DNA of 64,000 nucleotides from an uncultured Alphaproteobacteria bacterium. GTDB taxonomy: Bacteria; Pseudomonadota; Alphaproteobacteria; CAAGCB01; CAG-977. The stretch covers positions 1 through 64,000 of the forward strand of contig CAKQWA010000004.1 of NCBI GenBank assembly GCA_934277945.1, read 5' to 3'. This document shows positions 8,881 through 19,584 of the stretch, one piece after another. A model generated the notes under the pieces. The model was not told where the DNA came from, made no database searches, and saw nothing but the letters and a program-made list of their open reading frames with translations. Each line of letters opens with the position of its first letter. Position 1 is the first letter of the stretch. A program made the translations under genes and the position numbers.

Positions 8881-10158
8881 TTATTTCACGCAGGAAATGA
8901 CTTCCTTGCCGCCCATGTACTTGCGCAACGCTTCGGGAATGACGATCGAGCCGTCCTGCTGCTGATAGTTTTCCATAACGGCGACCAGCGTGCGCCCGAC
9001 GGCGATACCCGACCCGTTCAGCGTGTGGACATAGCGCGTGCCTTTCTGGTTTTTCGTTTTGCAACGGGCGTTCATGCGGCGCGCTTGGAAATCCCAACAG
9101 TTCGACACGCTGGAAATTTCGCGGTATTTGTTCTGACCGGGAAGCCAGACTTCCAAATCGTGCGTTTTGCGCGACGAAAAGCCCATGTCGCCGGCGGACA
9201 GGCAGACGACGCGGTACGGCAGATTCAAGCCCTGCAAAACCTCCTCCGCGCATTTCGTCATGTATTCGTGTTCTTCCCACGATTTTTCCGGCGTCGTGAT
9301 GCAGACCATTTCGACTTTGTAGAACTGGTGCTGGCGAATGATGCCGCGCGTGTCCTTGCCCGCCGCGCCCGCTTCGGAACGGAAGCACGGGGTCAAAGCC
9401 GTCACGCGCATCGGCAGGGAATCTTCGTCCAAAATCTTGTCGGCGACATAGTTCGTCAGGGACACTTCCGCCGTCGAAATCAGGTAAAAACCGTCGCGGG
9501 TTTTAAACAGATCCTCTTCAAATTTGGGCAACTGGCCGACGCCGTACACCGCGTCGCCCGACACCAAAAGCGGCACTTCCATTTCGGTGAAGCCGTGCTT
9601 TTCGGTGTGCAGGTCCAGCATATACTGCCCCAAAGCGCGTTCCAAACGCGCCAAATCGCCGCGCAGATAGACGAAGCGCGCGCCGGACACTTTGGACGCC
9701 TGTTCAAAATCCATCTGCCCCAGTTTCACGCCCAGTTCGTCATGTTCCAAAGGTTTGAAATCGAACGCGCGGGGTTCGCCCCAGCGGCGAATTTCGACGT
9801 TGTACGAATCATCGGGACCGTCGGGAACGTCGTCGGCGGGAGCGTTCGGCAAAGCGGCAAGGAACGTTTCGATTTTTTCGCACCACGCGCGGACTTCCTC
9901 CTCGGTTTCAGCCATGGCGCGTTTCAGCGAACCGACTTCGTGCATCAGCACTTCGGCGTCGCCGCCCGTGCGTTTGATTTCGGAAATCTGGCGGGACAAA
10001 TCGTTGCGGCGCGACTGCATATCCTGCAAATCCGTCTGGCAGGCGCGATATTTTTTATCCATATCCAAAACTTCGGCGGAACGGGGCGGCAATCCGCGAC
10101 GGGTCAGACCTTTGTCGAACTGTTCGGGATTTTCCCGTATCCATTTGATATCGTACAT
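8881..10158 (-). CDS. serS: Serine--tRNA ligase
   Basis: The 425-residue class II synthetase charges tRNA-Ser (and tRNA-Sec if present). The N-terminal 110 residues form the tRNA-binding antiparallel coiled coil ([18 protein letters not shown] ... EIKRTGG). The catalytic core shows motif 2 ([28 protein letters not shown]) and motif 3 ([19 protein letters not shown]). The ATG at 10158 has AAAGGAG upstream. It stands between tatC and surE on the minus strand, a typical alphaproteobacterial neighbourhood. Confidence 0.98.
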   Translation of the reverse strand: MYDIKWIRENPEQFDKGLTRRGLPPRSAEVLDMDKKYRACQTDLQDMQSRRNDLSRQISEIKRTGGDAEVLMHEVGSLKRAMAETEEEVRAWCEKIETFLAALPNAPADDVPDGPDDSYNVEIRRWGEPRAFDFKPLEHDELGVKLGQMDFEQASKVSGARFVYLRGDLARLERALGQYMLDLHTEKHGFTEMEVPLLVSGDAVYGVGQLPKFEEDLFKTRDGFYLISTAEVSLTNYVADKILDEDSLPMRVTALTPCFRSEAGAAGKDTRGIIRQHQFYKVEMVCITTPEKSWEEHEYMTKCAEEVLQGLNLPYRVVCLSAGDMGFSSRKTHDLEVWLPGQNKYREISSVSNCWDFQARRMNARCKTKNQKGTRYVHTLNGSGIAVGRTLVAVMENYQQQDGSIVIPEALRKYMGGKEVISCVK

Positions 10159-10238
10159 AAAAAACTCCTTTAAAACCTAACGATAGTTTCGATTAGGCTT
10201 TAACGTATCACCTTTTGAATTAAAAGAAAACTACCTTT

Positions 10239-11054
10239 TTAAGCGTTTTTGACGTTGTTTTTCAAAATCAGCAGCGTGATTTCGTACAGCGCCAGAAGCG
10301 GCAGAGCCAGCGCGACCTGCGACAGAATGTCGGGCGGCGTGACGACGGCGGCGAACACGAACACCGCGACAATGACGAAGCGGCGGGCTTTGCGCAAAGA
10401 ATCAAGCGAGCAGATTCCCGCCTTGACCGCGACGAACAGCACGACGGGGAATTGAAACCCCGCACCGAACGCCAGCGTCAGATGAATGACGAAAGACAGA
10501 TACTCGGACAGTTTCGCTTCCAAAATGACAGGCAAGGCGGCGGACAAATCGGCGGCGGACTGAAACCCCAAAAAGAACTTGCACGCCGCGGGCATGACAA
10601 TGAAAAACGCGAACGCGCCGCCAATGACGAACAGCACGGGCGACAGGCACAAAACCGACTTGACGGATTTGCGTTCGCTCTCGTACAAAGCCGGCTTGAC
10701 GTACAGCCACGCCTGCAGCGCGAAATAGGGAAAAGTCAAAACGGCGGCGCAGAACCCCGCCAAAGCCAGATGCGTGACGAAGCCTTCGGTCAGCGACGTG
10801 AAAATCAGGCGGTTGGTGCCGCCGCGCGCTTTCATGGCGATCATCAGCGGAACGGTCAGCACGTCCATCATCTTTTGCGCGAACGGGTACACCGCGGCGA
10901 ACGCGACGGCGAAAAACGCGGCGATTTTCAGCAATCGGGAGCGCAATTCCGCCAAATGCCCGACCCACGACATGATTTTTTCATCGCGCCCGTTTGTTCC
11001 GGACTCGACGATATCGGGCGGCAAAAAGCCGTTATTGTTTTTTTCGTCAGTCAT
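10239..11054 (-). CDS. tatC: Sec-independent protein translocase subunit TatC
   Basis: TatC is the multi-spanning receptor of the twin-arginine translocase and recognises RR signal peptides with TatB. The 271-residue product has the cytoplasmic motif SWVGHLAELRSRLLKI near residue 30 with its conserved Glu, and six hydrophobic segments. The FxxPAL-like block reads YVKPALYESERK. A roughly 25-residue hydrophilic N-terminal extension precedes the first motif. Its start overlaps the end of tatB by 8 bases, showing translational coupling. Confidence 0.95.
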   Translation of the reverse strand: MTDEKNNNGFLPPDIVESGTNGRDEKIMSWVGHLAELRSRLLKIAAFFAVAFAAVYPFAQKMMDVLTVPLMIAMKARGGTNRLIFTSLTEGFVTHLALAGFCAAVLTFPYFALQAWLYVKPALYESERKSVKSVLCLSPVLFVIGGAFAFFIVMPAACKFFLGFQSAADLSAALPVILEAKLSEYLSFVIHLTLAFGAGFQFPVVLFVAVKAGICSLDSLRKARRFVIVAVFVFAAVVTPPDILSQVALALPLLALYEITLLILKNNVKNA

Positions 11055-11277
11055 GCGGGCGCTTTCCGTCGTTCAGCGCGTCGCGGATTTTCTCCGCCTG
11101 TTCGTCCGCGTCGTACAGCGCGTCGTCCAGCGCGCGCCGGTATTTCAGCACGAAACGGTTGAACGCGCGGTACAGCCGCCCCGCGCTTTTCAGCAGTTCG
11201 GGCAACTGCTTGGGTCCGACGACAATCAGCGCGACCAGCAAAATGACCGAAAATTCAACGCCGCTGATGCCGAACAT
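11047..11277 (-). CDS. tatB: Sec-independent protein translocase subunit TatB
   Basis: The 76-residue protein has the TatA/B layout: a short periplasmic end, one membrane helix (about 5-21, VEFSVILLVALIVVGPKQLPELL), then an amphipathic and charged helix. The MFGISGVEFSVI start with Glu8 and the GPKQLP hinge mark it as TatB and not TatA. It is short for TatB, with a reduced acidic tail. It lies 2 bases after tatA and overlaps tatC by 8 bases. Confidence 0.9.
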   Translation of the reverse strand: MFGISGVEFSVILLVALIVVGPKQLPELLKSAGRLYRAFNRFVLKYRRALDDALYDADEQAEKIRDALNDGKRPHD

Positions 11278-11279
11278 TG

Positions 11280-11462
11280 TTATTTTTCGTCCTTGTCTTC
11301 GGATTTATCTTCGATTTTTTGCGCTTCATCGCCGTCCAGCCCTTTTTTGAAAGAGCGCACGGATTTGCCCAAATCTTCCGCCAGCGCGGGCAGTTTACCG
11401 CGTCCGAACAAAATCAGCACAATCAACAAAATCAGCAGAATCTGCCAAAAACCGATAGCCAT
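11280..11462 (-). CDS. tatA: Sec-independent protein translocase subunit TatA
   Basis: The 60-residue TatA forms the translocation pore or membrane-thinning oligomer. The membrane helix IGFWQILLILLIVLILFGRGKLPALAEDLG contains the FGRGKLP hinge. An amphipathic helix follows (LGKSVRSFKKGL, with the invariant FK), then a short charged tail. It is first of tatA-tatB-tatC, 12 bases after the M50 protease gene. Confidence 0.95.
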   Translation of the reverse strand: MAIGFWQILLILLIVLILFGRGKLPALAEDLGKSVRSFKKGLDGDEAQKIEDKSEDKDEK

Positions 11463-11474
11463 AAGCCGTTCCTT

Positions 11475-12167
11475 TCATGCAAGACCGTAAAGTTTGTCCA
11501 GCCATTCTAAAATAAAACGCACGCCGCCCGCAAGATACATTCCGACAACGTCCCAATCCCGTCCGAATTTCCCGCTGACAACGGGCAGAACGCCCAGCAG
11601 GAAAATCAGCGCGGGAAAGCCGTACCGCTCCGTTTTCGCAAACGCCTGCGCCGCTTTCAAGGGCAGAAGCCCCGTTAAAACACGCCCGCCGTCAAGCGGA
11701 AGAACGGGAATCAGATTAAACAGCATCAGCGACAGGTTGCTTAATAAAAACACCATGAAAAACCGCTCGAATTCACCCGACGGCACAAATGCGTGACGCT
11801 TGAAGCAAAACGCCAGCACGCCCGACGATATCAGCGCAAGGACGAAATTCATCGCGGGACCCGCCAGCGCGACCAAAGCCATGTCGCGTTTGGGCTTTTT
11901 CAGCGCGGCGAAATTCACGGGCACGGGTTTCGCCCAGCCGAACATGAACGGCGCGCGGGTCAAAATCAGCAAAGCGGGAAAAATCACCGTGCCGACGGGA
12001 TCGACGTGCCGCAACGGGTTTAAAGACAGCCTTTTCGCCCGCTTCGCCGTCGGATCGCCGCACATCAAAGCGGCGTACCCGTGCGCGATTTCATGCAGAA
12101 CAATCGCCAAAAACAGCGGCAGCGCGCTGACGCAAAAAGCCGCAATCTGATTGAAAATCTCACGCAT
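11475..12167 (-). CDS. Site-2 protease family (M50) membrane metalloprotease
   Basis: The 230-residue integral membrane protein has the zinc-binding HEIAH at about residues 25-29 in the first hydrophobic helix. The third ligand lies in NLIPVLPLDGGRVL near residue 150. This short form, without a PDZ domain, resembles the widespread YwhC/Rv-type M50 proteins, whose substrates are mostly unknown. It overlaps nagZ by 8 bases. It stands where alphaproteobacteria usually carry scpA-scpB between nagZ and tatA, so that pair appears to be missing or moved. Confidence 0.88.
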   Translation of the reverse strand: MREIFNQIAAFCVSALPLFLAIVLHEIAHGYAALMCGDPTAKRAKRLSLNPLRHVDPVGTVIFPALLILTRAPFMFGWAKPVPVNFAALKKPKRDMALVALAGPAMNFVLALISSGVLAFCFKRHAFVPSGEFERFFMVFLLSNLSLMLFNLIPVLPLDGGRVLTGLLPLKAAQAFAKTERYGFPALIFLLGVLPVVSGKFGRDWDVVGMYLAGGVRFILEWLDKLYGLA

Positions 12168-13200
12168 CGCCGTTTAACAAATTCAACACGCGCGCGCGGA
12201 TTTCGTCCTTGTCTTTGGCGGAAGCGTGCAAAGCCGCCTTTTTCTTCGCGGCGTAGGATTTTTCCAAACGGGCAAGCGATTTTTCGGACAGGGGCGACAC
12301 GCCTTGCGCCACCGCTTTCATTTCGTTCATGTCGCCGTTGCAATGCAGAACGGCGTCGCATCCCGCCGCCAAAGCGCGACGCGTCAAATCCGCAAAATCG
12401 CCGTTCAGCGCTTTCATCGACAAATCGTCGCAAATCAAAAAGCCGTCGAAACCGATATAATCGCGGATAATCCCCCGCACGACCTTTTCGGACAAAGACG
12501 CGGGATTTTCATCGTCCACCGCCGTGTACATAACGTGCGCGGTCATCGCCCAAGGCGCGTGCGCCAGCATTTTGAACGGCGCGAAATCCGTTTTTTTCAG
12601 CGTTTCCAAATCCGCCGTCACGACGGGCAGTTCCTTGTGCGAATCCGCCGTCGCGCGTCCGTGACCGGGGATGTGCTTGACAATCGGCAGAACGCCCGAT
12701 TCCATCAGCCCCTCGCACACGGAAACGCCCAAATCCGCCGTTTCGTCGACGCGGCTTGAAAACGCGCGGTCGCCGATGACCAAATCCGCATCCTTGCGCG
12801 GCAAATCAAGCAAAGGCAGGCAATCGACGTCTATGCCCAATCCGGCAAGCGTCATGCCGATGTAGCGCGCGTTCAAAAAAGCGGCTTCCCGCCCTTTGTC
12901 CGCGTCTTTTTCATACAATTCGCCGAACCGCCGTCCCGCCGGCAAAGCCTCCCAATGCGGCGCTTTCAGCCGCTGGACGCGTCCGCCCTCTTGGTCAATC
13001 AGCACGGGAACGTCCGCGCGCCCCGTCGTTTGACGCAGGGAATCGACCAAAGCGGCAACCTGTTCGGGCGTGTCGACGTTGCGGGCGAACAGAATGAACC
13101 CGACGGGATTGACGCGGGCGAAAAACTCTTTTTCCTCGTCGGTCAGGCTTAACGAAGCGCAACCGAAAATGACGCCCGAAGGCACGTTAACGTTTGACAA
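12160..13200 (-). CDS. nagZ: Beta-N-acetylhexosaminidase (peptidoglycan recycling)
   Basis: NagZ cleaves GlcNAc from GlcNAc-anhydroMur peptides in the cytoplasm. The 346-residue GH3 protein shows PVLIDQEGGRVQRL, the catalytic loop KHIPGHGRATADSHKELP with the His/Asp pair, and FDGFLICDDLSMKAL with the Asp nucleophile. The start is TTG at 13200, supported by AGGAG seven bases upstream and by 14 bases of overlap with the SPOR gene. No ATG gives an intact N-terminus. Confidence 0.93.
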   Translation of the reverse strand: MSNVNVPSGVIFGCASLSLTDEEKEFFARVNPVGFILFARNVDTPEQVAALVDSLRQTTGRADVPVLIDQEGGRVQRLKAPHWEALPAGRRFGELYEKDADKGREAAFLNARYIGMTLAGLGIDVDCLPLLDLPRKDADLVIGDRAFSSRVDETADLGVSVCEGLMESGVLPIVKHIPGHGRATADSHKELPVVTADLETLKKTDFAPFKMLAHAPWAMTAHVMYTAVDDENPASLSEKVVRGIIRDYIGFDGFLICDDLSMKALNGDFADLTRRALAAGCDAVLHCNGDMNEMKAVAQGVSPLSEKSLARLEKSYAAKKKAALHASAKDKDEIRARVLNLLNGDA

Positions 13201-14089
13201 CCAGACACTCCTGTTTTTTATCTTTCAGTTTGCGGCACACGGCGTCCGCCTTGTCGCGCGAATCGAAAACGCCCGTGCGCAGACGGTAGAACGTGTTTTT
13301 ATCCGTCTTGATTTCCGAAATTTCGTGCGGCAGCCCTTTCAGCGCGTCCGCGTGCTTTTTGCTCAACCGCGTCCATTCCTTTTCGCTCGCGTCCCTGTTT
13401 TTCGTCGACACCAACTGCACGGCGAACGTTTCGGCGGGCGCGGCTTTTTTCGCTTCTGGCTTCGCGGCGGGCTTTTCGGGCGCGGATTTTGCGGGCGCGG
13501 GCTTTTGTTTCGCCGGCGCGGACGATTTCAGCACGGCGGCGGCTTGCGCCTTTTGCGCCTCGATCGTTTTTTTCGCCTGCTCCACGCGGTTTTGCGCCTG
13601 CTCGGACGAAATGGTGCGGAACATCACTTCAACGCGTTCGCCGTCTTCGCCGACCAGCGTCGTCGAGGCGACTTCCAGCGATTGCGGCGTTTCCTGCGGC
13701 TCTTCCAGCGCGATGATTTGCGCGATTTCGTCGGAAGCGTCCTCCTCGTCTTCGGGCAAAGCGGGCTTTTCGGGCGCGGGCATCAGTTTTTCCACGCGCG
13801 CCGCGTCGCTTTCGCGCAGACGTTCGTAAATCAGTTTGTCCTGATTCGGCACTTCCATGCCGCCGGGAGTTGCGGGACGCACTTTGACGGGCGATCTGTC
13901 CGCCTTAATCAAGGGCGCGTCGCCGCCGGAAGCGCGATACGCGGACACAAACCGCCCGAACGTCAAAAACGCGACGACAACCGCGATGACAACGCCGATT
14001 AAAACGCCGATCAGCACGCCCTTTTTCCGACGGGCGCGGTCAAACCGCCGCTCGTGGCGCGCTTCGTACGATTCTTCGGAGTAAACCAT
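13187..14089 (-). CDS. SPOR-domain membrane protein
   Basis: The 300-residue protein has an arginine-rich cytoplasmic start, one membrane helix (about 24-44, GVLIGVLIGVVIAVVVAFL), a long Ala/Pro/Glu/Lys-rich periplasmic linker and a C-terminal SPOR domain (about 222-300, FAVQLVSTKNRDASEKEW ... FYRLRTGVFDSRDKA). SPOR domains bind denuded septal glycan, so a role at the division site is likely. It lies between argS and nagZ, the usual alphaproteobacterial place, only 2 bases from argS. Confidence 0.88.
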   Translation of the reverse strand: MVYSEESYEARHERRFDRARRKKGVLIGVLIGVVIAVVVAFLTFGRFVSAYRASGGDAPLIKADRSPVKVRPATPGGMEVPNQDKLIYERLRESDAARVEKLMPAPEKPALPEDEEDASDEIAQIIALEEPQETPQSLEVASTTLVGEDGERVEVMFRTISSEQAQNRVEQAKKTIEAQKAQAAAVLKSSAPAKQKPAPAKSAPEKPAAKPEAKKAAPAETFAVQLVSTKNRDASEKEWTRLSKKHADALKGLPHEISEIKTDKNTFYRLRTGVFDSRDKADAVCRKLKDKKQECLVVKR

Positions 14090-14091
14090 TT

Positions 14092-15852
14092 TTACATCTC
14101 CTTGGGCGGCTGAACGCCGAAAATTCCCAATCCGGATTCAATGACGACCGCGACGGCGCGCACCAAAGCCAGACGCGCCAGCGACGCGGGCTTGTTGGCT
14201 TCGTCCAAAAAGCGCAACTGCACGTCCTGCCGCCCCTTGTTCCACAAAGCGTGGAAAGCGGACGCGACGTCGTTCAGATAATAGGCGATGCGGTGCGGTT
14301 CGCCCGTCGCCGCCGCCGTTTCGACCTGACGCGGAAAAGCGGCAAGCAGGCGAATCAAGCCCAATTCGTCGCCGTCGGTCAGGGCGGACAAATCCGCTTG
14401 CGTCAAAGCGGCGTCGGACAAATCTTCGCCCTTGAACATTTCGGCGGCGTGACGTGCGACGGACGCCGCGCGCGCGTAGGCGTAATTGACGTAAAAGACG
14501 GGATTGTCCTTTGATTCCTCTTTGACTTTCGCGAAATCGAAATCCAACTGCGCGTCGTTTTTGCGCGTCAGCATGATGAAGCGCATTACGTCCTTGCCGA
14601 CCATGTCGACCACGTCGCGCATCGTCACGAACGTGCCCGCGCGCTTGGACATTTTGACGGGTTCGCCGTTGTCGGACAATTTGACCATCTGGCACAATTT
14701 GACGTCCAGCCGCGCCTTGCCGTCGGTCAGCGCGCTCAACGCCGACTTGATTCTTTTGACATAGCCGCCGTGATCCGCGCCCCACACGTCGATCATGTGC
14801 GTAAAGCCGCGGTTGAATTTGTCAAGGTGGTACGCCATGTCGGACGCGAAATAAGTGTATGTGCCGTCCGATTTTTTCAAAGCGCGGTCGGAATCGTCGC
14901 CGAACTGCGTCGCCTTGAACAGCATTTGCGGACGCGGCTCCCATTGTTCCGCCTTTTCAGCGTCTTTGGGCGGGGGCAGAACGCCCTCGTAAATCAAGCC
15001 CTTTTCCTGCAAATAATCCCAAACCGCCTGCACTTTGCCTTTTTCGACCAAAGAGCGTTCCGACGAAAACACGTCGAATTTCACGCCCAAAGCCGCCAAA
15101 TCCTCGCGAATCAAGTCCAGCATCGCGTTAATGGCGAACGTGCGGAACACGGGCAACCATTCGGATTCGGGCTTGTCGACGAACGCCTTGCCCGCCTGCA
15201 AAGCCAGTTGCTCGCCGACGGGAATCAGGTAATCTCCGGGGTACAGACCGGCGGGAATTTCGCCGATTTCGCAGCCCAAAGCCTGCTTGTAGCGCAAATA
15301 CGCCGAACGCGCCAGCACGTCGACCTGCTTGCCCGCGTCGTTGACGTAGTATTCGCGCGTCACGTCGTAGCCCGCTTTTTTAAGCAATTCCGCCAAAGCG
15401 TCGCCGAACACCGCCCCGCGCGAATGACCGACGTGCATGGGACCCGTCGGGTTGGCGGAAATGAATTCGACGTTGATTTTTTCGCCTTTGCCCATGTCGG
15501 ACGCGCCGAACGCCGTCCCTTTCGCCAGAATGTCGCGCACGCGGGCGTACCAAAAAGCGTTCGACAGTTTCATGTTGACGAATCCCGCGCCGGCGACGGA
15601 AACGGAATCGACGAAATCGAGAGAATCGAGTTTTTCGCTCAACACCGCCGCCAAATCGCGCGGCTTCATTTTCGCCTGACCGGACAGCACCAAAGCGGCG
15701 TTCGTCGCGGCGTCCCCGAACGAAGCGTCGCGGGGCGGTTCGACGACCATGCGCGACATATCGGAAATTTCGGGCAGTTTGCCCTCTTTGACCAGCGCGT
15801 CAATCGCTTGCGTTACACAAATTTTGATTTCGTCAAAAATGTTCATCTTCAT
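14092..15852 (-). CDS. argS: Arginine--tRNA ligase
   Basis: The 586-residue class I synthetase has the N-terminal additional domain, then the HIGH-type motif as [19 protein letters not shown]. The KMSKS-like element reads [10 protein letters not shown], as in many bacterial ArgRS, and the DALR anticodon-binding domain is C-terminal. The ATG at 15852 overlaps the dgt stop (ATGA). The order dgt-argS-SPOR-nagZ is conserved in alphaproteobacteria. Confidence 0.98.
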   Translation of the reverse strand: MKMNIFDEIKICVTQAIDALVKEGKLPEISDMSRMVVEPPRDASFGDAATNAALVLSGQAKMKPRDLAAVLSEKLDSLDFVDSVSVAGAGFVNMKLSNAFWYARVRDILAKGTAFGASDMGKGEKINVEFISANPTGPMHVGHSRGAVFGDALAELLKKAGYDVTREYYVNDAGKQVDVLARSAYLRYKQALGCEIGEIPAGLYPGDYLIPVGEQLALQAGKAFVDKPESEWLPVFRTFAINAMLDLIREDLAALGVKFDVFSSERSLVEKGKVQAVWDYLQEKGLIYEGVLPPPKDAEKAEQWEPRPQMLFKATQFGDDSDRALKKSDGTYTYFASDMAYHLDKFNRGFTHMIDVWGADHGGYVKRIKSALSALTDGKARLDVKLCQMVKLSDNGEPVKMSKRAGTFVTMRDVVDMVGKDVMRFIMLTRKNDAQLDFDFAKVKEESKDNPVFYVNYAYARAASVARHAAEMFKGEDLSDAALTQADLSALTDGDELGLIRLLAAFPRQVETAAATGEPHRIAYYLNDVASAFHALWNKGRQDVQLRFLDEANKPASLARLALVRAVAVVIESGLGIFGVQPPKEM

Positions 15853-17033
15853 ATCCTTGTTTGAGCGTCGAACAAACGCGCGTGCGCCGACAAAGCGGAC
15901 GCGTCCGTCATGCCCGCGATGAAATCGGCGATCAGGCGGGCTTTGCGGGCTTCTTTCCGGCTGTCGTTTTCCAGCGCGGCAATGCGCATTTGCATATATT
16001 GCGGCAGAATGTTCGTTTCGTCCATGAACAAAGCGAACAAATCCTTTAAAATGCGCCGCCCCTTGCTTGTCATCTGGTTGATTTTGTAGTGGCGGTACAT
16101 ATTTTTAAACAGAAAGTCTTTCAATTCTTTCAGTTGCGTGCGCATTTGCGGCGAAAAGCCGATAATCGCCTCGCCGAACGAACGCACTTCCTCGACGGAT
16201 TGCGGATTGATTTCCGCCAAGCGTTCCGCCGACGTTTTCGCAACGTCCAAAATCGCTTCGTTAATCATGCGGCGCACGGTTTCCGCCGCCGTGCGCGCTT
16301 CGTCCAAGCCCGTGTATTCGGCTTTGACGGCGGTGTAGTGGCGCATGAAAAACGGCACTTGCGCCAGTTGCGGCACGCGGATGAATTCGGTTTTCAGCCC
16401 GTCGTCCGTGTCATGATTGCAGTACGCGATGTCGTCCGCCAAAGACGCGATTTGCGCTTCCAGCCCCGCGTAAGTGTCCAGCTCCAAATCGAACAAAGCG
16501 TTGTATTCGGCGATGTCGGCGGGCAGTTTGGAAGCGTCCTCGCCTTTTTTCAGCAAGGGACCGTTGTGCTTCGCCAGTCCTTCCAGCGTTTCCCAGCACA
16601 GATTGATGCCGTCGAACGCGGGATATTTACATTCAAGCGACGTCACGACTTTCAAAGAATGGGCGTTGTGGTCGAATCCGCCGTAATTTTTCATGCAGTC
16701 GTTCAGCGCGGTTTCGCCCGCGTGACCGAACGGCGTATGCCCCAAATCGTGCGCCAGAGCCAACGCTTCGCCCAAATCCTGATTCAAGCGGAGCATACGG
16801 CACAGCGAGCGCGTCAACTGCGACACTTCCAAAGAATGAGTCAGGCGCGTGCGCAGACTGCCGCCGTCCTGATAGACGAAGACCTGCGTTTTGGCTTCCA
16901 GCCGGCGAAACGCTTCGGAATGAATGATGCGGTCGCGGTCGCGCTGAAAGCAGGTGCGTTCGGAAACGTCCTTTTCCTTGTACAGCCGCCCTCTGCTTTT
17001 TTCGGCGAATGTGGCGTACGGCGCGTAATTCAT
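15849..17033 (-). CDS. dgt: dGTPase-like HD-domain triphosphohydrolase
   Basis: The 394-residue protein hydrolyses dNTPs to deoxynucleosides and triphosphate. HD-superfamily ligands are seen in [25 protein letters not shown] and [12 protein letters not shown]. The N-terminus [22 protein letters not shown] matches the bacterial dGTPase-like subfamily. Its start overlaps pncB and its end overlaps argS by 4 bases each (ATGA), so all three are translationally coupled. Confidence 0.93.
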   Translation of the reverse strand: MNYAPYATFAEKSRGRLYKEKDVSERTCFQRDRDRIIHSEAFRRLEAKTQVFVYQDGGSLRTRLTHSLEVSQLTRSLCRMLRLNQDLGEALALAHDLGHTPFGHAGETALNDCMKNYGGFDHNAHSLKVVTSLECKYPAFDGINLCWETLEGLAKHNGPLLKKGEDASKLPADIAEYNALFDLELDTYAGLEAQIASLADDIAYCNHDTDDGLKTEFIRVPQLAQVPFFMRHYTAVKAEYTGLDEARTAAETVRRMINEAILDVAKTSAERLAEINPQSVEEVRSFGEAIIGFSPQMRTQLKELKDFLFKNMYRHYKINQMTSKGRRILKDLFALFMDETNILPQYMQMRIAALENDSRKEARKARLIADFIAGMTDASALSAHARLFDAQTRI

Positions 17034-18175
17034 TGCATTTTATCCAGCAAAAATTCCCTGCCGACCTTGACGCTTTTAACGCCGTCGTAGGACACGATGT
17101 CCGCCGTCGCGTAGGTTTCCGACCATTTTTCAGGCAGGAACGACCCCGTGCCGATAACGTCGACCGGCGCGTGAGCCAGTTTGAACAGGCGGCATTTTTC
17201 CGTTGAAAATCCGCTGGACGCGACGATTTTGACCTTGTTAAAGCCCGCTTGGTCAAGCGCGTGGCGCACGAACCAGACCGCCGCCGCCGACACGCCCGTG
17301 CCGATCAGGTGCGGCAGTTCGCTTTCCTGACGGTAACAGCGGATGCAGTCGGGCGCGTATTCTTCCAAAACAGCGTACGATTTCGCGCGGTCGAGCCCCT
17401 CGACGTACCGTCCGCCGTGCGTGTCCAGACGCAAGGAAACTTTGCCCGCGTCCGCCAAATCTTTGAATTTGCGGCACACTTCCAGCCCGTCGGAAACTTC
17501 GCGTCCGTAATAGTCGACCAGAACGGTCAGATTCTGTTCGGGGAACAAATCGTTGAACATTTCCGCCGCGCGCAAAGTCGACCCCGCGTAACCGATCAGC
17601 GCGTGCGGCATCGTGCCCAGTCCGGCGTCCAGTCCGAACAGCCCCGCCGTCGCGTCGTTCGCCGTGCCGACAAAGCCTTTCGCGCCCTGCTTGCGCGCGG
17701 ATTTCGACCCGACAAAAGCCGCGTAAGCCATCAATTCCGCCATTTGCGTCCCCGCGCAATGCCGCGCGTCCATCGCCATGAAATCGACCTGCGGCAGTTC
17801 GTAGCACATCGCCGACGCGTTGTACGCTGCGACGCACGCCGCGCCCAGTTTTTGCAGTAGTAGCGTTTCCTTTTCGACCAAAGCGGCGAAAGACCCCGTC
17901 ACATACATCATCGGCTCGCCCGAACCGATCCAGTCGCCCTCTTCGTAATTCAATTTCATCTCAAAGGGCGTTCCCTGCGCGTCCATGACGCTTTTCAGCC
18001 AATCCAGCGCGATTTTCGGCGCGAAAACGACGGGGCGGCGCATAAACACGGCGTAAGTCACTTTTTTATCGCCGTATTTTTCCACGATTTTGCGCGTCCG
18101 CGTGAAGTATTTGTCCGTATAGCGCCCGATGTCGTTCATTTCGGGAAAGCAAGTCATAGCCGTTTTTTCGTTCAT
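17030..18175 (-). CDS. pncB: Nicotinate phosphoribosyltransferase
   Basis: PncB makes nicotinate mononucleotide from nicotinate and PRPP in NAD salvage. The 381-residue product shows DARHCAGTQMAEL, GFVGTANDATAGLFGL, PHALIGYAG, VDYYGREVSDGL and the phosphate-loop VDVIGTGSFLPE. It is slightly shorter than enterobacterial PncB and resembles the compact alphaproteobacterial form. It overlaps dgt by 4 bases, linking NAD salvage and nucleotide turnover in one transcript. Confidence 0.9.
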   Translation of the reverse strand: MNEKTAMTCFPEMNDIGRYTDKYFTRTRKIVEKYGDKKVTYAVFMRRPVVFAPKIALDWLKSVMDAQGTPFEMKLNYEEGDWIGSGEPMMYVTGSFAALVEKETLLLQKLGAACVAAYNASAMCYELPQVDFMAMDARHCAGTQMAELMAYAAFVGSKSARKQGAKGFVGTANDATAGLFGLDAGLGTMPHALIGYAGSTLRAAEMFNDLFPEQNLTVLVDYYGREVSDGLEVCRKFKDLADAGKVSLRLDTHGGRYVEGLDRAKSYAVLEEYAPDCIRCYRQESELPHLIGTGVSAAAVWFVRHALDQAGFNKVKIVASSGFSTEKCRLFKLAHAPVDVIGTGSFLPEKWSETYATADIVSYDGVKSVKVGREFLLDKMQ

Positions 18176-18191
18176 CCGTTCATCTCCCTTG

Positions 18192-19553
18192 TCAGTAAGC
18201 GGTGACGCCTTTTTCCCGCTTTAAAATTTCCGCGACCAGAAAAGCCAGTTCCAGCGACTGATTCGCGTTCAAACGCGGGTCGCACAGCGTGCTGTACCGC
18301 TGGGTCAGCGTGTCTTCGGTGATTTCCTGAGATCCGCCGACGCACTCGGTCACGTCCTGCCCCGTCATTTCAAAGTGCAGACCGCCCGCGTAAGTGCCCT
18401 CCGCCTTGTGCACGGCGAAAAAGTTTTTCACTTCGGTCAAAATGTTGTTAAAATCGCGCGTTTTATACCCGTTCGACGCCGTTTGCGTGTTGGAATGCAT
18501 CGGGTCGCACGCCCAAACGACGTTGTAGCCCTCTTTTTGAATGACGCGAATCAGCGCGGGCAGTTTTTCGGCGATGACGTTCGCCCCCATGCGCGTAATC
18601 AGCGTCAGCCGCCCCGCCTCGTTCAGCGGATTCAAAATGTCGCACAGGCGCAGCAAATCGTCCGGATCGGTCGTCGGACCGATTTTCAGACCGATCGGGT
18701 TGCTGATGCCGCGCGCAAATTCGACGTGCGCGCCGTCCGCCTGCCGTGTGCGCTCGCCAATCCAGAGCATATGCGCGGAACAGTCGTACCAATCGCCCGT
18801 CGCGCCATCCACGCGGGTCATCGCTTCTTCAAACGGCAAAAGCAGGGCTTCGTGCGACGTGTAGAAAGACGTTTCGCGCACCAAGGGCACTTCGTCGGCG
18901 GTGATGCCGCACGCGCCCATAAAATTCAGCGTTTCGCTGATGTACGCGGAAAAGCGGCGGTAATGCTCGCCTTGAAGCGATTTTTCGACAAAGCCCAAAT
19001 TCCATTCCTGCACTTTGTTCAAATCCGCGTAGCCGCCCTGCGAAAAAGCGCGGAGCAGATTCAGCGTCGCCGACGCGTGATGATACGCCTCGATCATGCG
19101 GTCGGGGTCGGGTTCTCTGGCTTGCGGCGTAAATTCAATGCCGTTGACGTTGTCGCCGCGGTACGACGGCAAAGTCACGCCGTTGCGCGTTTCGGTCGCG
19201 GAAGAGCGCGGCTTGGCGAACTGCCCCGCCAAACGCCCGACTTTCACGACGGGACGGGACGCGCCGTACATCAAAACGACGGACATCTGCAACAAAATGC
19301 GGAACATATCGCGGATGTTGTCGGAACCGAAATCGGCGAAACTTTCCGCGCAATCGCCGCCTTGCAGCAAAAACGCCTTGCCTTGCGCGACCTGCGCCAA
19401 AGACCGCTTCAAGCGGGCGGATTCTTCGGGAAAGACCAACGGCGGATATTTGCGCAACTTCCCCTCAACCGCGCGCAAACGCTCCTGCGAAGCGTACTGC
19501 GGCAGATGCATCGCCTTTTTGGATCGCCAGCCGTCAGGCATCCATTCATCCAT
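18192..19553 (-). CDS. Class II 3-deoxy-7-phosphoheptulonate (DAHP) synthase
   Basis: This enzyme condenses PEP and erythrose-4-phosphate, the first shikimate-pathway step. The 453-residue protein is of the plant-like class II type usual in alphaproteobacteria. It shows [43 protein letters not shown] (here [10 protein letters not shown]), [38 protein letters not shown] and [18 protein letters not shown] with metal and substrate ligands. It is 16 bases upstream of pncB on the same strand. Confidence 0.95.
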   Translation of the reverse strand: MDEWMPDGWRSKKAMHLPQYASQERLRAVEGKLRKYPPLVFPEESARLKRSLAQVAQGKAFLLQGGDCAESFADFGSDNIRDMFRILLQMSVVLMYGASRPVVKVGRLAGQFAKPRSSATETRNGVTLPSYRGDNVNGIEFTPQAREPDPDRMIEAYHHASATLNLLRAFSQGGYADLNKVQEWNLGFVEKSLQGEHYRRFSAYISETLNFMGACGITADEVPLVRETSFYTSHEALLLPFEEAMTRVDGATGDWYDCSAHMLWIGERTRQADGAHVEFARGISNPIGLKIGPTTDPDDLLRLCDILNPLNEAGRLTLITRMGANVIAEKLPALIRVIQKEGYNVVWACDPMHSNTQTASNGYKTRDFNNILTEVKNFFAVHKAEGTYAGGLHFEMTGQDVTECVGGSQEITEDTLTQRYSTLCDPRLNANQSLELAFLVAEILKREKGVTAY

Positions 19554-19584
19554 TTTTCAAACCCTTTTCCTTGCATCCGGCGCA

